Assembly (NCBI RefSeq): GCF_000001735.4
Contig: NC_003070.9
Span: 25,157,971 to 25,221,970, forward strand
Length of the DNA stretch: 64,000 nt
Reading direction: 5' to 3'
Source of the DNA: Arabidopsis thaliana
Taxonomy: Eukaryota > Streptophyta > Magnoliopsida > Brassicales > Brassicaceae
Under the pieces are notes generated by a model, which saw only the letters and a list, made by a program, of their open reading frames with translations, had not been told where the DNA came from and searched no databases. The position numbers and the translations under genes are program-made. Every line of letters starts with the position of its first letter. Position 1 is the stretch's first letter. Positions 47,550 through 60,000 of this stretch are shown piece by piece.

Positions 47550-50500
47550 TTAAACCGGAGCAGCTGGAGTCTTGGATTTCAGAATCTTCTGACTTTCTTC
47601 AAAGTATTGGTTGGGATGGTTGATACCAGTATCACATGATGTACCATAAACAGCTTCAAAGGTTAAGGTGCATGCGAGCTTTACCATATAAATGCATATG
47701 AAGAAGAGCATGTTAGTTATTGCTACAATCGCCAAAAAGATTTGAGGTCTTAGTTAAGATTAATCACCTGATAATGTCTGTTCCGCACTTTATCCATTAC
47801 GTCTTCCATACCACGAGAACTCAATCCCATTCTACTAAGTGCTGCTTTCAGGTTATCCTCACTGTCATCAAAGCAGCAGAATGTATCAGAAACATTACTT
47901 TGGGATTCACCTAATCATTCACACATCTACACATATGTAATTATTGTTTCTCTTTATAGCTAGACAAAGGCCAAAGGCAACAACTTCTGCTGAGCAAATG
48001 AAGCAAGCTACAATGCGCTCGGATTCGCTTTTGCACACATAATTATATATATAATTCCAAGGAAGGAGTTTCTGTCTCTATAAAGATGATCTTCTTATGT
48101 TCACTAATCAAAATATATACAAAAACTCCATTATTTTCAGCCGCTGGTTGTGTTGATATGAGATGTTGGTGATGGATAAGAGATACTATTTGAATAATAA
48201 TATATAACGGTTACCCTTTTCTTTCAGGGAAAGAGAACATATTTTTGCTGAGAAAACTGACCTGAAATGTCGATAAGGGCAGCCGTGATGATCCCCAGCA
48301 CCAGGAGCAGATGTGATGATCTTTGAACAAGCATAAGGGGTATAATCCTGAAATTGCAATGTGAATTTGGTATCAGAAGCTGATCATTGCCACTTTCAAT
48401 GACATAAATAAGAGATGAGAACTCTGGAAAAAAATGGCCTAGAAAGGACAGTTAGGTACTTACTGTTCTCTTGCCTTCCTTCCCATAGTTATGGCGAATG
48501 GCATACGCATACTCTTTATCAAATCTCTCAGAGCCAACCTGAGGATAAAAACGGAAAGAGAAATATGCATCTAATAGCTCAGTATTACTTACTTAGTTAT
48601 TCAAATTTGCTAGCACACACAAAAACATGGAAAAAGGGTGAGGAGAACGAGAAACTTTAGCGAATCAAATTACCTTTTTTGTAAATTCTTCTCTCCAAAA
48701 CGCTAAGGCGTCATCCAACTTCAGACCCACACCCTACATGGCAATACAACTTCAAAGAGGTACAAATTGGAGAAAAACATGAAAAAGAACTGGTGGCTTA
48801 TTTACTATGATGTTTGACCAATAGAAATGTTATTACTTCTAGCCTCAAATCTAGATGTGAATCTATCTGCATCACGTCGCATTCAAATGCAACAAAACTT
48901 AACAAGGGAGTAGTGTTTAAGGAGAAACCTTCAAAAAGAGACCCAGTTGCATTCTTCCTCCATGTTTTAGATGGTGATCTTCTCGAAGCTATGTGAAACG
49001 TTCACATGTTACAATTGCATAGGAGCAGTTTATGTAATTAATGAAGAATAGAAGATTTGCAATCCATGAAGCAGCTTACTTTTTCAAATAGATGCCTCAT
49101 ACAAAGGGGGAAGGAACTCTTGGAAACTTGATCAATATCCTTAAGTGATATGTCAGCGTACTCATTTGACTGTAGAGACATATTAACAACTTCAATGATT
49201 CCAATTCTATAAATGTATAAACAAGTTTCAAAGGACAATCCTCACTTGAGAATAATCAGGACCCAAGTAGCTTGTAGATAACGCTTCTACGATCTGAATG
49301 AGAGCAATGATAAGTTAAGGAAACATGGGACATGAAATTAAGCAGTTGATTGATTTCAGGTCCGTGCTTACTGGAGTTAGTCTGTCTTTTTCTCGTTCTC
49401 GAATGGTAGTTGTCCACTTTCTGCAAACAAAAAGAAAATCTTGTTACTAAGGTGTGACATATATGAGAAGAACTTTTAAATATTCATATAAACCAGAATA
49501 ACCTGTTTGTTAGAATGAGGGCCTTTGATAGATGAGATCGAAATTGTGTGACAACAAGGGAAACCAACTGCTCAAAGACATAAGGAAATATGAGTTAAAC
49601 GAAAGAGACACTACTATCTACATAAGAGAAGTTTTGTTTCAAATTGAAATAGAAAGCATTACTTACCTGAGTACCAGCTACAAAGGCAAACCCTTTCTGT
49701 AATAATACTCTCCGACTAGCTACAAGGTCAGGAACCTCTTCAAAAGGAACCTTTTTCAGGTGAAAATGAAACTTGATCAGATAAAATGAATTCGTAGCTT
49801 GTAGTATATGAACAAATACAAAAGATGAGGCAGACCTACCTTGTAGTAAATGTTTTCAACTGCAAAGGATAAGAAAGACAAGAATTTTTCCATTAGAAAA
49901 GGTACAAGTTTTACTGCTAAATGGCTCAGAGTGAACATCGGATCGAAATACAACATGTTACATGTCCCTACTATGTTACACTAATATTAACAGATAACAT
50001 CAACACATGCACGACGAGAACAAAAGCCACAACTAGGAGACAAAAAAGGGATCTGAGATTTAGTTAGTATCATTACCATCAGAAGAAATTTGACCATGTG
50101 AACGCGCAACTAGCCCCAACCTCTCCTTCAAACTCTGCAAATGGTCAAAGATCAATTTCTTCACCTCTGCAAACCACAATCCTGAAATATTGTAGGACAA
50201 TGAGCTATTACCTCAAGTTCTGCACCTATGACTGCCTTATACGGTAGTCCAAATTCTCCCACAATTGCTCTCTGGGAACAAAAAAAACAAACTTTACCCG
50301 CCATTCCACATCACGACTCATCGAACAATAAACAAAGGCAGAAGTACCTGTTCTTCAATCTTTTTAAGCCGGAATCTATGGCGGAAAAGCGCGGTTTCCA
50401 TGCTAAGAAACCATTTCTTCAATTCATCCCTTAAAAATCAAAATCAAGAAAGAATAAAAACTATAGAAACTAAAATCTAAGACAAAACAATAACTCAAAG

Positions 50501-50996
50501 GCACAAGAGTAAGAAGAGCTTACGATCTACAATAAACGAGACGAAGAACAAAATGCGAGATTATATCCTTATTGATCATTTCTGAAACATTCGAAAGTCT
50601 CATATGTTCTTTCCACAAAGTCTCTACCTATAATCAAAAAGAATTTGAATTTGAATAACAAAATCTGAAAAGTGTCACTAAAAATATCAAATTTTTATGA
50701 ACATACAAGATCATCCATTTCGTTAGGGTTTCGTGCACGAGCTAATCCATCTGAGACTCCTTTAAGAACTATCACAAAGAAATTTAAAAAACTTTTCAAA
50801 ACCCCAGAAAGATTCTACACGAAAGCAGCGAAATTTTGGTTTGAATTTGATTGAAACCTCGTAAGCGATCGATGGCGAAGAGCTCAAACTCTTCTAAGCG
50901 GACTTCCATGTGTGGAGCTGTAAGATACAGAGGAAGCGTGGGAGTTGAAACGACGTCGTTGGAGACTGTTCGCTTCTGAGAGCGTATCACTTCCAT
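47550..50996 (-). CDS. PRIM2: DNA primase large subunit (PriL/PRIM2)
   Basis: Eighteen exons: 50858-50996, 50707-50768, 50524-50627, 50348-50429, 50212-50271, 50077-50134, 49840-49859, 49667-49750, 49503-49567, 49372-49420, 49246-49293, 49080-49169, 48929-48988, 48674-48733, 48464-48538, 48262-48347, 47768-47861 and 47550-47678; 454 residues, close to the family norm. Exon 7 is only 20 nt. The N-terminal helical domain contacts the catalytic subunit. The C-terminal iron-sulfur domain keeps four Cys: YTPYACSKI, HGCPYRHF, LACTLTFEA and GTSCDTGINHPNQYF. It helps primase start RNA primers within the DNA polymerase alpha complex in the nucleus. I recall At1g67320 (EMB2813, embryo-lethal). Its promoter has E2F and site-II motifs. 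Confidence 0.95.
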
Positions 50997-51067
50997 TTTT
51001 ACTGATTCTACTTCTTCTTCACCGTTCTCTATTCGTGAGCCAAAGAAGAAAGGGTTCGTCGAGAAAA

Positions 51068-51077
51068 GCGCGGGAAA
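51068..51077 (-). promoter_or_regulatory. E2F site in the primase promoter
   Basis: GCGCGGGAAA on plus, i.e. TTTCCCGCGC reading toward the gene, 72-81 bp upstream of the ATG. It matches TTTSSCGC exactly. A weaker GAGCGGGAAT follows at 51091-51100. Confidence 0.7.
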
Positions 51078-51108
51078 GATGCAGGCTCAGGAGCGGGAAT
51101 TTCTCTGT

Positions 51109-51128
51109 TGGGCCTATTAATGGGCCCA
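51109..51128 (-). promoter_or_regulatory. Paired site-II elements upstream of primase
   Basis: TGGGCC at 51109-51114 and TGGGCCCA at 51121-51128, 113-132 bp before the ATG. Site-II elements near E2F sites are typical of plant replication genes such as PCNA and are bound by class-I TCP factors. Confidence 0.6.
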
Positions 51129-51489
51129 TATGATAATGATAAAGATAGCAATTATTAGAGAATAGATTGGAATATGGTTGGGTTGCACACAAAAAAAAGA
51201 TTGGAATATGGTTAATGTCAAAGCACTTTGATGAAATTGTTGGTTTTGTAAATCGGTCGTTACTACTCAGGTCTATATAAGTCTAATCCCGATGTAACAG
51301 TAATCTTAACACAATAACAAATAGAAGAAATTGTTTAGTTGAAAATAATTAGCAATTATGTTGTGACCGAGAAATAGAGAAATGTTTTTCATTAATACAT
51401 AAACTGTTTTGATGAAATTTTCAACAGAATCACCTAGTTTATTAGTCTAAAACCAACAACCAGTTGCAACCCCTAGATAGACTCCATTA

Positions 51490-51502
51490 CCCCCCCCCCC
51501 CC
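51490..51502 (+). repeat. C13 mononucleotide run
   Basis: Thirteen consecutive C, a rare length in this AT-rich genome and prone to slippage and sequencing error. Confidence 0.9.
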
Positions 51503-51854
51503 AAAAGTATCCAAGTGTTTCTAATTTTAATAATAAGGTAAAAACGACCAGGTGAGTGACAAAGAATGAACCATAAGTGCCAACTTACTTAAGATTAGGA
51601 TGTAAAACAGTATGGACCTGGAGGAGGATTCTATAGCAAGACAAGATCCACGAGGACGACAAAGTAAATAAACAATTTTTGCATTATTAATACAATCCAC
51701 AACCACGCAAGGGAAGTAAAGAGACAAATGCATAGAAGCAACTTGACTGACGACCGCAGCAACATGGACGACCTGACCTGACGAGACATTGACTGACATT
51801 ACGACACCCGCTGGATTAGACTCACCCTTCTCAACCCCCAAACATGTCTACGAC

Positions 51855-54442
51855 TCACTGGAACAGACCACAAATTGAAACACACAGTTCAGAGACGCAC
51901 TCAACTCTATATTGGGTTTCAAAAAATTTAAACGTAGTCGGAGTCAATTTTTTCATAAACATATAACCTCTGCTTTCACAAGGCATAAAATCTACACAGG
52001 TTGTTACATTTACGAGTTTCAGAGGCAAACATTTTATTAACAAACAGTTGTGACCACATAGATACATCTTACAAACCTGATCGTTCTCTTCTGGTGCACG
52101 GGACGGAGATCCATTCGACCGATCCCCAGGCTTATCAGCTCCACAGTTTTGCCTGTTGCATTTGCTCCTGAATGGGTAGTTTATATTTCCACAGTTATCA
52201 CACTTCCAGCTCCCTTCCGGTGCATTTTGTTCTGTTAAACAACACATATCCCTACGTCAGTCTCAAAGTTCATCAAGTAAGCTGCAATATTTCTAAATTT
52301 TTAGGGGCTTACTGGATATTTTATCTGAGCTTCCACCCTGCTGCAATTAGAAGAGTTTAAAGGTCAGAAATCAAGAAAATAATCCCAAGATCTATCCAAG
52401 TAAGCCATCTACGAACTACGATTAATTAAGCAAGCTGTTTTATGATATCTGAATTAACCAGTGCCCTAGAGTTCACAATAATGTATATGTTCGCTCTACG
52501 GGACAGTCAAACACAAAAAAAAGCAGCACAAACCTGAGAACCAGGCTTTGGAGTGTTGCACTTCCTCATGTTACATACAGTTCTGAATGAGAAGTTTACA
52601 TTACCACAATTCGGACATGTCCAATCATTATCGCGAGTTGAATCTGTAAAAGAACACAACAGAATATATCAAGTTGACTATCACTATAAAATAAAGGCCA
52701 GCTTTACAGCTGACATGTTCTAGAATGGGAAAAGGCCTAACTCTTCTAGCACATACCTCTCTTTTGTGATTTTTCATCTGGGTAAAACCTTGGTCTTGGC
52801 ATCTGCAAAGAAGCGCGCATATATTGTGAAAAGATTTCAGCTCATGTTACAAATCCAAGGACTTATAAGATCTTGCATGTGATCAAAACCAAGCATCTTA
52901 CTGTTTTACATACCATGGCAGCGGCAGAACCAGGACCCATTGCCATACCAAGGCCATACCTGTCTATTGGTGGAGGCATTCCATACATACCACCTGACAA
53001 AAGAAGAAACCCAACAATGCACCAGCCAAATTAGATACAGGTACAATGATGGTAAATGGAAGACTTGACACCTATTGGGAAATAGCCAGACACCAAAAAC
53101 TGATTAAAAATACATACCACTTCCCATCATAGATCCGCCATGGTATGGTGGTGGTCCAGACATATGTAATGGTCTGTAATGAGCTCCGGCAGGCATTCGG
53201 CTATTATAGTTAAAATGGTAAGGCGAACCCCCAGAAAATGGGACGTCATAAGGAGGCATAGACGATCCATTAAAGAGAGGAGATCCATATGGTGACCCGC
53301 CCATATATACTGGAGGGGGACCCCCAGATCCTAAGTATGCCCCGGGTGATGAGAAACCTTGTTGATGTTGCATAGGTTTGGGAGCAGACTTCTGTTACAG
53401 ACGTGCAACAAATAGGTCATCAAAAACTAAGTAGATAATTGTTTAAACTGAATACCCACTGGTAATCTTCGTATTGCTGCTCTTGTTGGAAGATAACAAA
53501 CAAATGGGTTCTAGATTTGAAAGAATCTCTTCTATTTCCTTAAACAAAATCTAAGTACAAAAGCCAATAGACTGGACAAAGCACTAAGGCTAATCTTCCA
53601 CTTCATTCCTTATTTTCATAACAAACACCTGAAAATCCTAATCAAAACTACTCACCATCCTAAGTCTCTATACATGTTTGCCTCAAAGAGCTCTATCTAC
53701 TAAACCCGCCAAGAAGTCAATGACTGTTTTGCACACAAAACTGTTTCAAAGCAGAAAGACATATATTCGATATTGCAACACAAAATAACTTACTCCATTA
53801 TGATCTGCAGGTCTAGGCTGAGTGCAATTACGCATATTGCAAGTTGTCCTGAATGAAAAGTTGACATTGCCACAACTTGGGCAGATCCAATCATCTTCTC
53901 TACGCCCCCCTATCCACGACCAAAAGAATAAACCAAACAACTATTCATATTGGTAGTCTAAAATCAAAAACCCTTTATAAACATATACGCTGAAAGAAAC
54001 TGACTATAGACTCAATATAACCGAAATAACACAACATTGCCAATGTTACACAGGATAAAATTTTCCACTACTAAAAGCATGCAAGACATTGGAAACAATG
54101 TACACACAGAAACACTATCTTCGGGTATATATGGATTCAAAGGTAAGAAATGTCATACCGTCAGTTCTAGCACGCTTGGCTGCTGATGAATTTCTGTTGT
54201 CTACCTAAAAATCCAGAGGAAATATAAGTCAAGAACTACACTAATCAAAACCAGATCAAACGATACGAGGAAGGATCTACAAAACTGATTAAGAAATTGA
54301 ATGATTCGATACTGTTCTAGTAATTGTAACCATAGAATCAATCACAAAGCAAAGCTCCGGTGACGATTCAGTGTCAGATCTGCGATATTCACTATAAGAC
54401 GGGAACAAGGAATATAGTGGGCAGTGTTGTTACCTGTGACAT
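51855..54442 (-). CDS. Three-finger RanBP2-type zinc-finger protein
   Basis: Ten exons: 54434-54442, 54159-54204, 53794-53909, 53118-53391, 52914-52993, 52757-52802, 52534-52643, 52313-52340, 52077-52231 and 51855-51857; 288 residues. The first exon codes for MSQ only and the last contributes only the TGA stop. Three fingers of pattern W-x-C-x2-C-x10-C-x4-C start at Trp26 (WICPSCGNVNFSFR), Trp198 (WTCPNCGNVNFSFR) and Trp245 (WKCDNCGNINYPFR). Residues about 60-170 form a Gly/Pro/Met/Tyr-rich low-complexity linker. Fingers of this type in ZRANB2 bind single-stranded RNA at GGU; an RNA-binding, splicing-related role is inferred. Recalled as At1g67325. Reading past 52077 without splicing leaves a longer open frame, so a retained-intron isoform is possible. 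Confidence 0.92.
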
Positions 54443-56147
54443 AGCTGTGGAATAGTCTGATTAGTAGCGAGATAACCGGAGAAGGAGGCGGTGCGGTGGC
54501 TAGACGTCACTCGGCGATTTCACCTGTGCCCTAGGATTTAGTTCGACGGTAGGAGAAATAGGAGGTGAAATTAGCTCAAGATGTTTTTATATTTTAACGA
54601 GAAAAATAAAAATGAAAATATACTAATTTACTCTCATATGAAAAAAAAAAAAAAAAAACTTTAAACCAAGAAGATTTATTGGTTTTTAAAGAGCTAAAAA
54701 AAAAACTCTTTAATGTTTTTGACCCAAAAATAAATGGACTTTAATTTTATTCAATCTTGAACTTCCAAAACTCTATTAAAAATTTAAAATTGTGTTGATT
54801 GTTTTGTGATTTTTTAAAAAAAAAATAATCATCTAACCTACATCAAATGAATATATTATTTTGGTCAGCTATATGTAATCATGTCTAGAGTTAAAATCAA
54901 ATTCAAGATTGAAAGTTCCAATCACAGACAATATAGAAAAACAGCAGACAAAAATTTTAAAGAGATTTTCCAGAACTTTGAATAAATTTGATTCTTAAGA
55001 GTTTGTATATTTTTATAAAAAGTCAAATAATATTTCTTGTCTTCTGCCTATTTTTCGTAATACAAAATTTTTTATATTTTGTTGTCTATATTGTAGATTT
55101 GTAGGATGGAAATCGGATAACATATAGAAATTATACATCTTATAAACACATTAGTTAATAAATAGTATACATCATGAGGTATGTTTTTGCTTTTAAAGAA
55201 AGCCTCCTTATACTTTCATTGTGGCAAATGTGATTTGTGTAATACTGTTTGTCATATATGATAATCTCTTTTGTACTTGCTGTTAATTAAACTTTTTTGC
55301 TTTATATATAGGTGCGAATATGATAATAAGAGTAAACTCACCTTGTAATACCATTAGTTGATTACCATAAAGTAATATGAATACAGTTCGTCAATCAGCA
55401 AGGCTAAGGTAATTCGATCTCTATTCAAGCATGGGATGAAGATAGAGATTGGAGATATGTTGGATGAGTTGCAGTAAGTTGTGAAAAACGAAGGTGAGGA
55501 GGCTGTTTTGGACAAGTGTATCACACATTTGCGATAGAATTAGAGGCTGGGAAGCAGAGTGTACGATAGAAATTGAGGTTGGAAAGCAGGGTCTTATAAG
55601 GGTAAGTATCTCTTTCTTCTCTTAAGAATGTCTTTTTATTTACATTCATTGTTTGCTGGTAAGAAAGGTTTATTCTGTATGTGCAGGCAATGACTAAGTT
55701 GGATATGTGAGTATATATGATTATATATGGTTAATTATCTATTATCTACTATGTTTATCATTATTTTAGTACACTTTTCTTTTGATATTTAATTTTGTAT
55801 GATGATATTTTTTGTCATAAATTTACTTACAAAATTTGATAATTTATTACATAATTTAAATTGCTATAAATCTTTACTATTACCCTTTTAAAACTTTTTT
55901 CATTAAAATGGAAATAAACTATATTTGATCAGTTGAGATCTATATTTAAGAGAAGTGAGTAAATTAGATTAAAAGAACAACGAGGATCGATCAATCATAC
56001 GTGCCATTAATGATTGAGACGGACGTGCTTCACATTCGTTGACTCTACCATTAGCATTATTTCTCCACTTTCTCATCCGATCTCTTCACCTTGTATAACC
56101 ATATACTCATCAGCCTCTCTCGCCAAACCCCAAAAAGCAAACCAAAC
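54443..56147. other. Divergent intergenic region between zinc-finger gene and AGM2
   Basis: Zinc-finger gene leader on the left. AT-rich DNA follows, with a GC-richer unidentified fragment at about 55390-55600. A TATATTTAAG sequence at 55941-55950 could be the AGM2 TATA box, about 200 bp before its ATG. Confidence 0.5.
55390..55600 (+). other. Unidentified GC-richer fragment with 29-bp tandem repeat
   Basis: Codon-like composition stands out, and a frame gives HGMKIEIGDMLDELQ before a stop. A 29-bp unit (CGATAGAATTAGAGGCTGGG) occurs at 55532 and again, changed, at 55564. It may be a piece of a captured or decayed gene; I do not recognise it. Confidence 0.35.
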
Positions 56148-57023
56148 ATGATTCAAGACAAGTCTAAAGGTGCAAAGCAAACGCTTCTAGAGCGGCCATG
56201 GTTCCTCGCTGTGGCTCTAGCTGGTCTTATAGGTGGCGCAATGCTCATCACAAGCTTCATCCGAGCTACGGACAACACCTTGTCACTCTGCTCCACGGCT
56301 AAGAACACAGCTGCGTCTATAGCCAAATACACAGCCACCCCAATCCAACTCCAATCCATCGTCCACTACGCCACTTCACACACCGTCCCTCAACAATCTT
56401 TCGAGGAGATCTCGATCTCTTTAAACGTCCTCAAGGAGCGTCTCCCTTGTAACTTTCTAGTCTTTGGCCTCGGCCGCGACTCCCTCATGTGGGCCTCCCT
56501 CAATCCAGGTGGCACAACTGTGTTCTTGGAAGAGGATCCTGAGTGGATAGAGGCCGTCCTCAAGGACGCCCCATCCCTCAGGGCCCACCATGTTCAGTAC
56601 CGGACCCACCTTTCTGAGGCCGGCCGCCTTCTCTCGACTTACAAGAACGAACCCATGTGTTTACCAGCTAAAGCTTTCCCGATCCGCTACAACGAAAAGT
56701 GTCCCTTGGCGTTGACTTCTCTCCCTGATGAGTTCTATGATACCGAGTGGGATCTGATCATGGTGGACGCACCAAAAGGGTACTTCCCAGAGGCGCCAGG
56801 AAGGATGGCGGCGATATTTTCCTCGGCCATCATGGCACGTAACCGGAAAGGTGATGGCACGACTCACGTCTTCCTTCATGACGTTAACCGCAAAGTGGAG
56901 AACGCTTTTGCCAATGAGTTCCTTTGTGAGAAGTATAAGGTCAACTCCGTAGGTAGGCTCTGGCACTTCGAGATACCTAACGCCGCTAACATGACCGACC
57001 AGCCTGGTGACCGGTTTTGCTAG
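56148..57023 (+). CDS. AGM2: Arabinogalactan glucuronosyl 4-O-methyltransferase (DUF579)
   Basis: Intronless, 291 residues; I start at the ATG at 56148 (MIQDKSKGAK) because the frame has no earlier ATG. A type-II Golgi anchor lies at about residues 17-39. The DUF579 methyltransferase domain follows: FLVFGLGRDS (about 102-111) is the S-adenosylmethionine loop, VFLEEDPEWI (125-134) holds the acidic cofactor ligands, and WDLIMVDAPKGYFPE (201-215) is the catalytic-region motif. Family members add methyl from SAM to O-4 of glucuronic acid; the GXM branch acts on xylan and AGM1/AGM2 on arabinogalactan proteins. I recall this as At1g67330, AGM2. It is GC-richer than its surroundings, typical for an intronless plant gene. 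Confidence 0.93.
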   Translation: MIQDKSKGAKQTLLERPWFLAVALAGLIGGAMLITSFIRATDNTLSLCSTAKNTAASIAKYTATPIQLQSIVHYATSHTVPQQSFEEISISLNVLKERLPCNFLVFGLGRDSLMWASLNPGGTTVFLEEDPEWIEAVLKDAPSLRAHHVQYRTHLSEAGRLLSTYKNEPMCLPAKAFPIRYNEKCPLALTSLPDEFYDTEWDLIMVDAPKGYFPEAPGRMAAIFSSAIMARNRKGDGTTHVFLHDVNRKVENAFANEFLCEKYKVNSVGRLWHFEIPNAANMTDQPGDRFC

Positions 57024-60000
57024 AGTGCGCCAAATATTCGTTCTTCGATACTTCTTTTAATTGGAGCACCGCATAGTTCGATCTGAGTTTAAAAATCGTT
57101 ATTAAAATATAAACTATATCCAGAGGCTTCTCATTAAAATAAATTATGTATTCTATCGTTATTACTCTTTGTTTCATAATGTTTTAAGAGGCCTAGCTTC
57201 TACATTTGCCTATTTAAAAAATACAAGTATAAGAAAAAATTTATCTGGATTTAACTTGTGCTACACAAATTGGATTGGCATCATCTTAAGTGAAATGTGA
57301 AGAATGATTTATATGAATATTTAACGATATGATTGGAAAGAATTTATGGGCGGTGGTAACTAATTTTGGAATCTCAAAACACAAGACCCGATAACTAATA
57401 TGATTGTCAAAAATATGTGTACCAAAGGATAATCATCTTAATCGACCCATACATAGAATATCAAAATCATACTCGTGCTAAACTAAACTAAACAAAACAT
57501 TATTTTTTGTGTGTTTATTAGACTGGCCAAACTTGAGCCTCTTCCATATATAGGAGACAAGGTAGCTCACCAAAAATCATAAATGAATGGTAAAACTGGA
57601 TACAGGCTAAATCAAGGTTTTGGGCCACTAAATTTTGTTTTTTTATTTTGGGGCCATTTCTTTTTAAAAAATCTAATGAGTTTTGAACCACAATATTTGA
57701 AGTGCGTGAAATTGTTTTTAAAAAATAATGTTTTCAAGTAAGAAAATAGTGGTGTATATCACATAACTACTAATATACGGGCCACATATTCCTATTCCTT
57801 TTTTTGGTGTGTATGTCAATTGTCACGTTACTTTTTTTTGTATGCTATGTTTACATGCATTTATTTATTTTTGTTTGGCTTTCGTATAAGATTTTGTTTT
57901 TCAAATCATCATAAACTATGAAAATGTCACATTTTGTTTTCTTGTTTTGGACCACGATTTCTATTGCACCGGTTCGGATTAGATATATGGATCGGACAAG
58001 ACACCCCAAAGAGCTAACTCACCGGGATTCTCAATGATAGATCAAGGAGTACAAGGAAATATTCTTTACAATCACACATACCAGATTTAAAATCCGCGAA
58101 AGACGGTCTGAACATACAGTAAACATTTTTAAATTAAAATCCGATAATCACAAAAATAAAAACAAGAATACTCATTATCAAATCAAATATTAACAACATA
58201 ATATAAACCAAAATATATACACAATAATAATGTACTCGCAATGCATTACTGCCACGACTCAGAGTCTCAGACCAAAGGGAGTTGACTTGTATAAGTAAGT
58301 AGTAGGAGAGTTGACTTCTAAGAAAGTAACAGGCCCTTATATACTATGCGATTCAAGCTAATTAAGGGAATTGGGCTAGACTTCTAAACATGTTCTTAGT
58401 AAGGCCCATTAGAAAACAACAAAAATCATGTCGAATGAGCTCACGATTTTGTCACACAGCCACAACCACGGATTTGAATTGTAGCCGCCTTTGGCAAAAC
58501 TCAAAAGAGAAGATAGCCATGAATTTTAGTGATATAGTGCTATATATTTTGACTCAAAACTTTAATTGATTGGAATATGGCTGGTTTAAAGATCTATGGC
58601 ATGTTTCTAATTCCAAAGTATGTTTCGGTCTTTAAACTCTTTTACGACTAATGTGCAGAATATATTACTAGAATGCCATAAGCACATAGTTTTAGAAAAT
58701 TTAGTTATAGATGTCATTTAAACACCATGTAAGAAAAAAACTTAAATAGATGAGAGATACTAACTTCGAATATATAAGAGATATAGACGTAAAATACAAT
58801 ATCTCTAAGTCAATTTCAAATAGAATAAGAAAGATGTTGATATATGTCCCGAAGGAAGTCGACAAAGGCAATCAACATATTATATAAAAGAACATTGTAC
58901 CGGGACTTAATATTTCCAACGGCAGGTTGCGTATATAGATTTGCAATTTATGTCGTTATCACTAAGACACCAAGGGTTAAAGAACTATTAACCGAAGATG
59001 AATAGGCTTCAGTGATAACCAACCTTTTGTTGTTGGAGTTATCTCACATAATATCGAAATAATATCTATATAGGCTCACACATCACATTATTGTCATAAT
59101 ATATTATCTTGGGAATGGATGTAGACTCTAAACAAATTGATATCATGTCGGGTTTTTTCGTTGCGAAACTGAACTATATATTTTTTAAGAAATATCATTG
59201 TATTTTTACTTGTTACAATTTCATGCCCTGAAAATAAACTTTAAAATCAATATTTTCTTCCTAATTTAAGGAATTTTTATTTTTGTTGACGGATTAGTAA
59301 AATCTTAAGTGGTCATTTCGTTGCAAAAATTGAAATTAAATAATTTAACATCAGAAATTTCCAAAACTTAGTTAAGACATAATTTCAGTTATTTTCTTTG
59401 ACGTCGACATAATTTTCAATTCTAATATTAAGCTTTAACAAATATATTATATATGCAACTGATTACTGACTACTCCGCATGCCATTAATATTTTTCACAA
59501 CGAGACAAATAGTTTAATATAATAACTGACATATATACACAAATGGTTAGTAAAAAATTAAATCACCAGTCTTGTAACAAGAGTTCGATTATTTAGATCG
59601 AAATTAGATACCGACCACTAAAATTTGAACAAAAGGTGGACTATTTTAATGAAAATTAGGGCAACAATGGCTTGTAGAACTAACTGTTCTACCACCTCTC
59701 GCTTTCAAACTCAAATCATAAGGCCAAAGTTTAAAAGGCGGCGGCTGCATATGTCATTAGCAAATGCATTTAGCTCTAATTGTGATTGCAAATGGATAAT
59801 ATATTCTATTTCGGGTCAACGTAAAAAAGGATTAGTGAGTAGATTAATGTTAGATGAAAGGGCACTCTCAAGCTCGTAATATGTCTACCTTTCAGTCACA
59901 TCTCAACTTGATTAATCCCATCTCATGCATGGGTTTCGTAAACTAAATAACTCAATTGCTTTTTCGAAATCCAAAATTGATCTTGATACGTTTGATAAGC

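Larger units (their letters stand above)
50997..51854. other. Primase promoter and 3' region of the zinc-finger gene
   Basis: The left part carries the E2F and site-II motifs of the primase promoter. A 13-base C run lies at 51490-51502. The right part is probably 3' untranslated sequence of the RanBP2-type zinc-finger gene. Confidence 0.55.

Noticed and set aside
52078..52247. Extended C-terminus of the zinc-finger protein by reading through the splice site
   Set aside because: The added residues are cysteine-rich but unlike the family; the GT donor at 52076 and the AG|TGA acceptor at 51858 give the 288-residue form I recall. Kept only as a possible isoform.
59625..59879. 84-codon plus-strand open frame
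   Set aside because: Begins at a non-ATG codon, has no recognisable domain, and shows no promoter or splice context.
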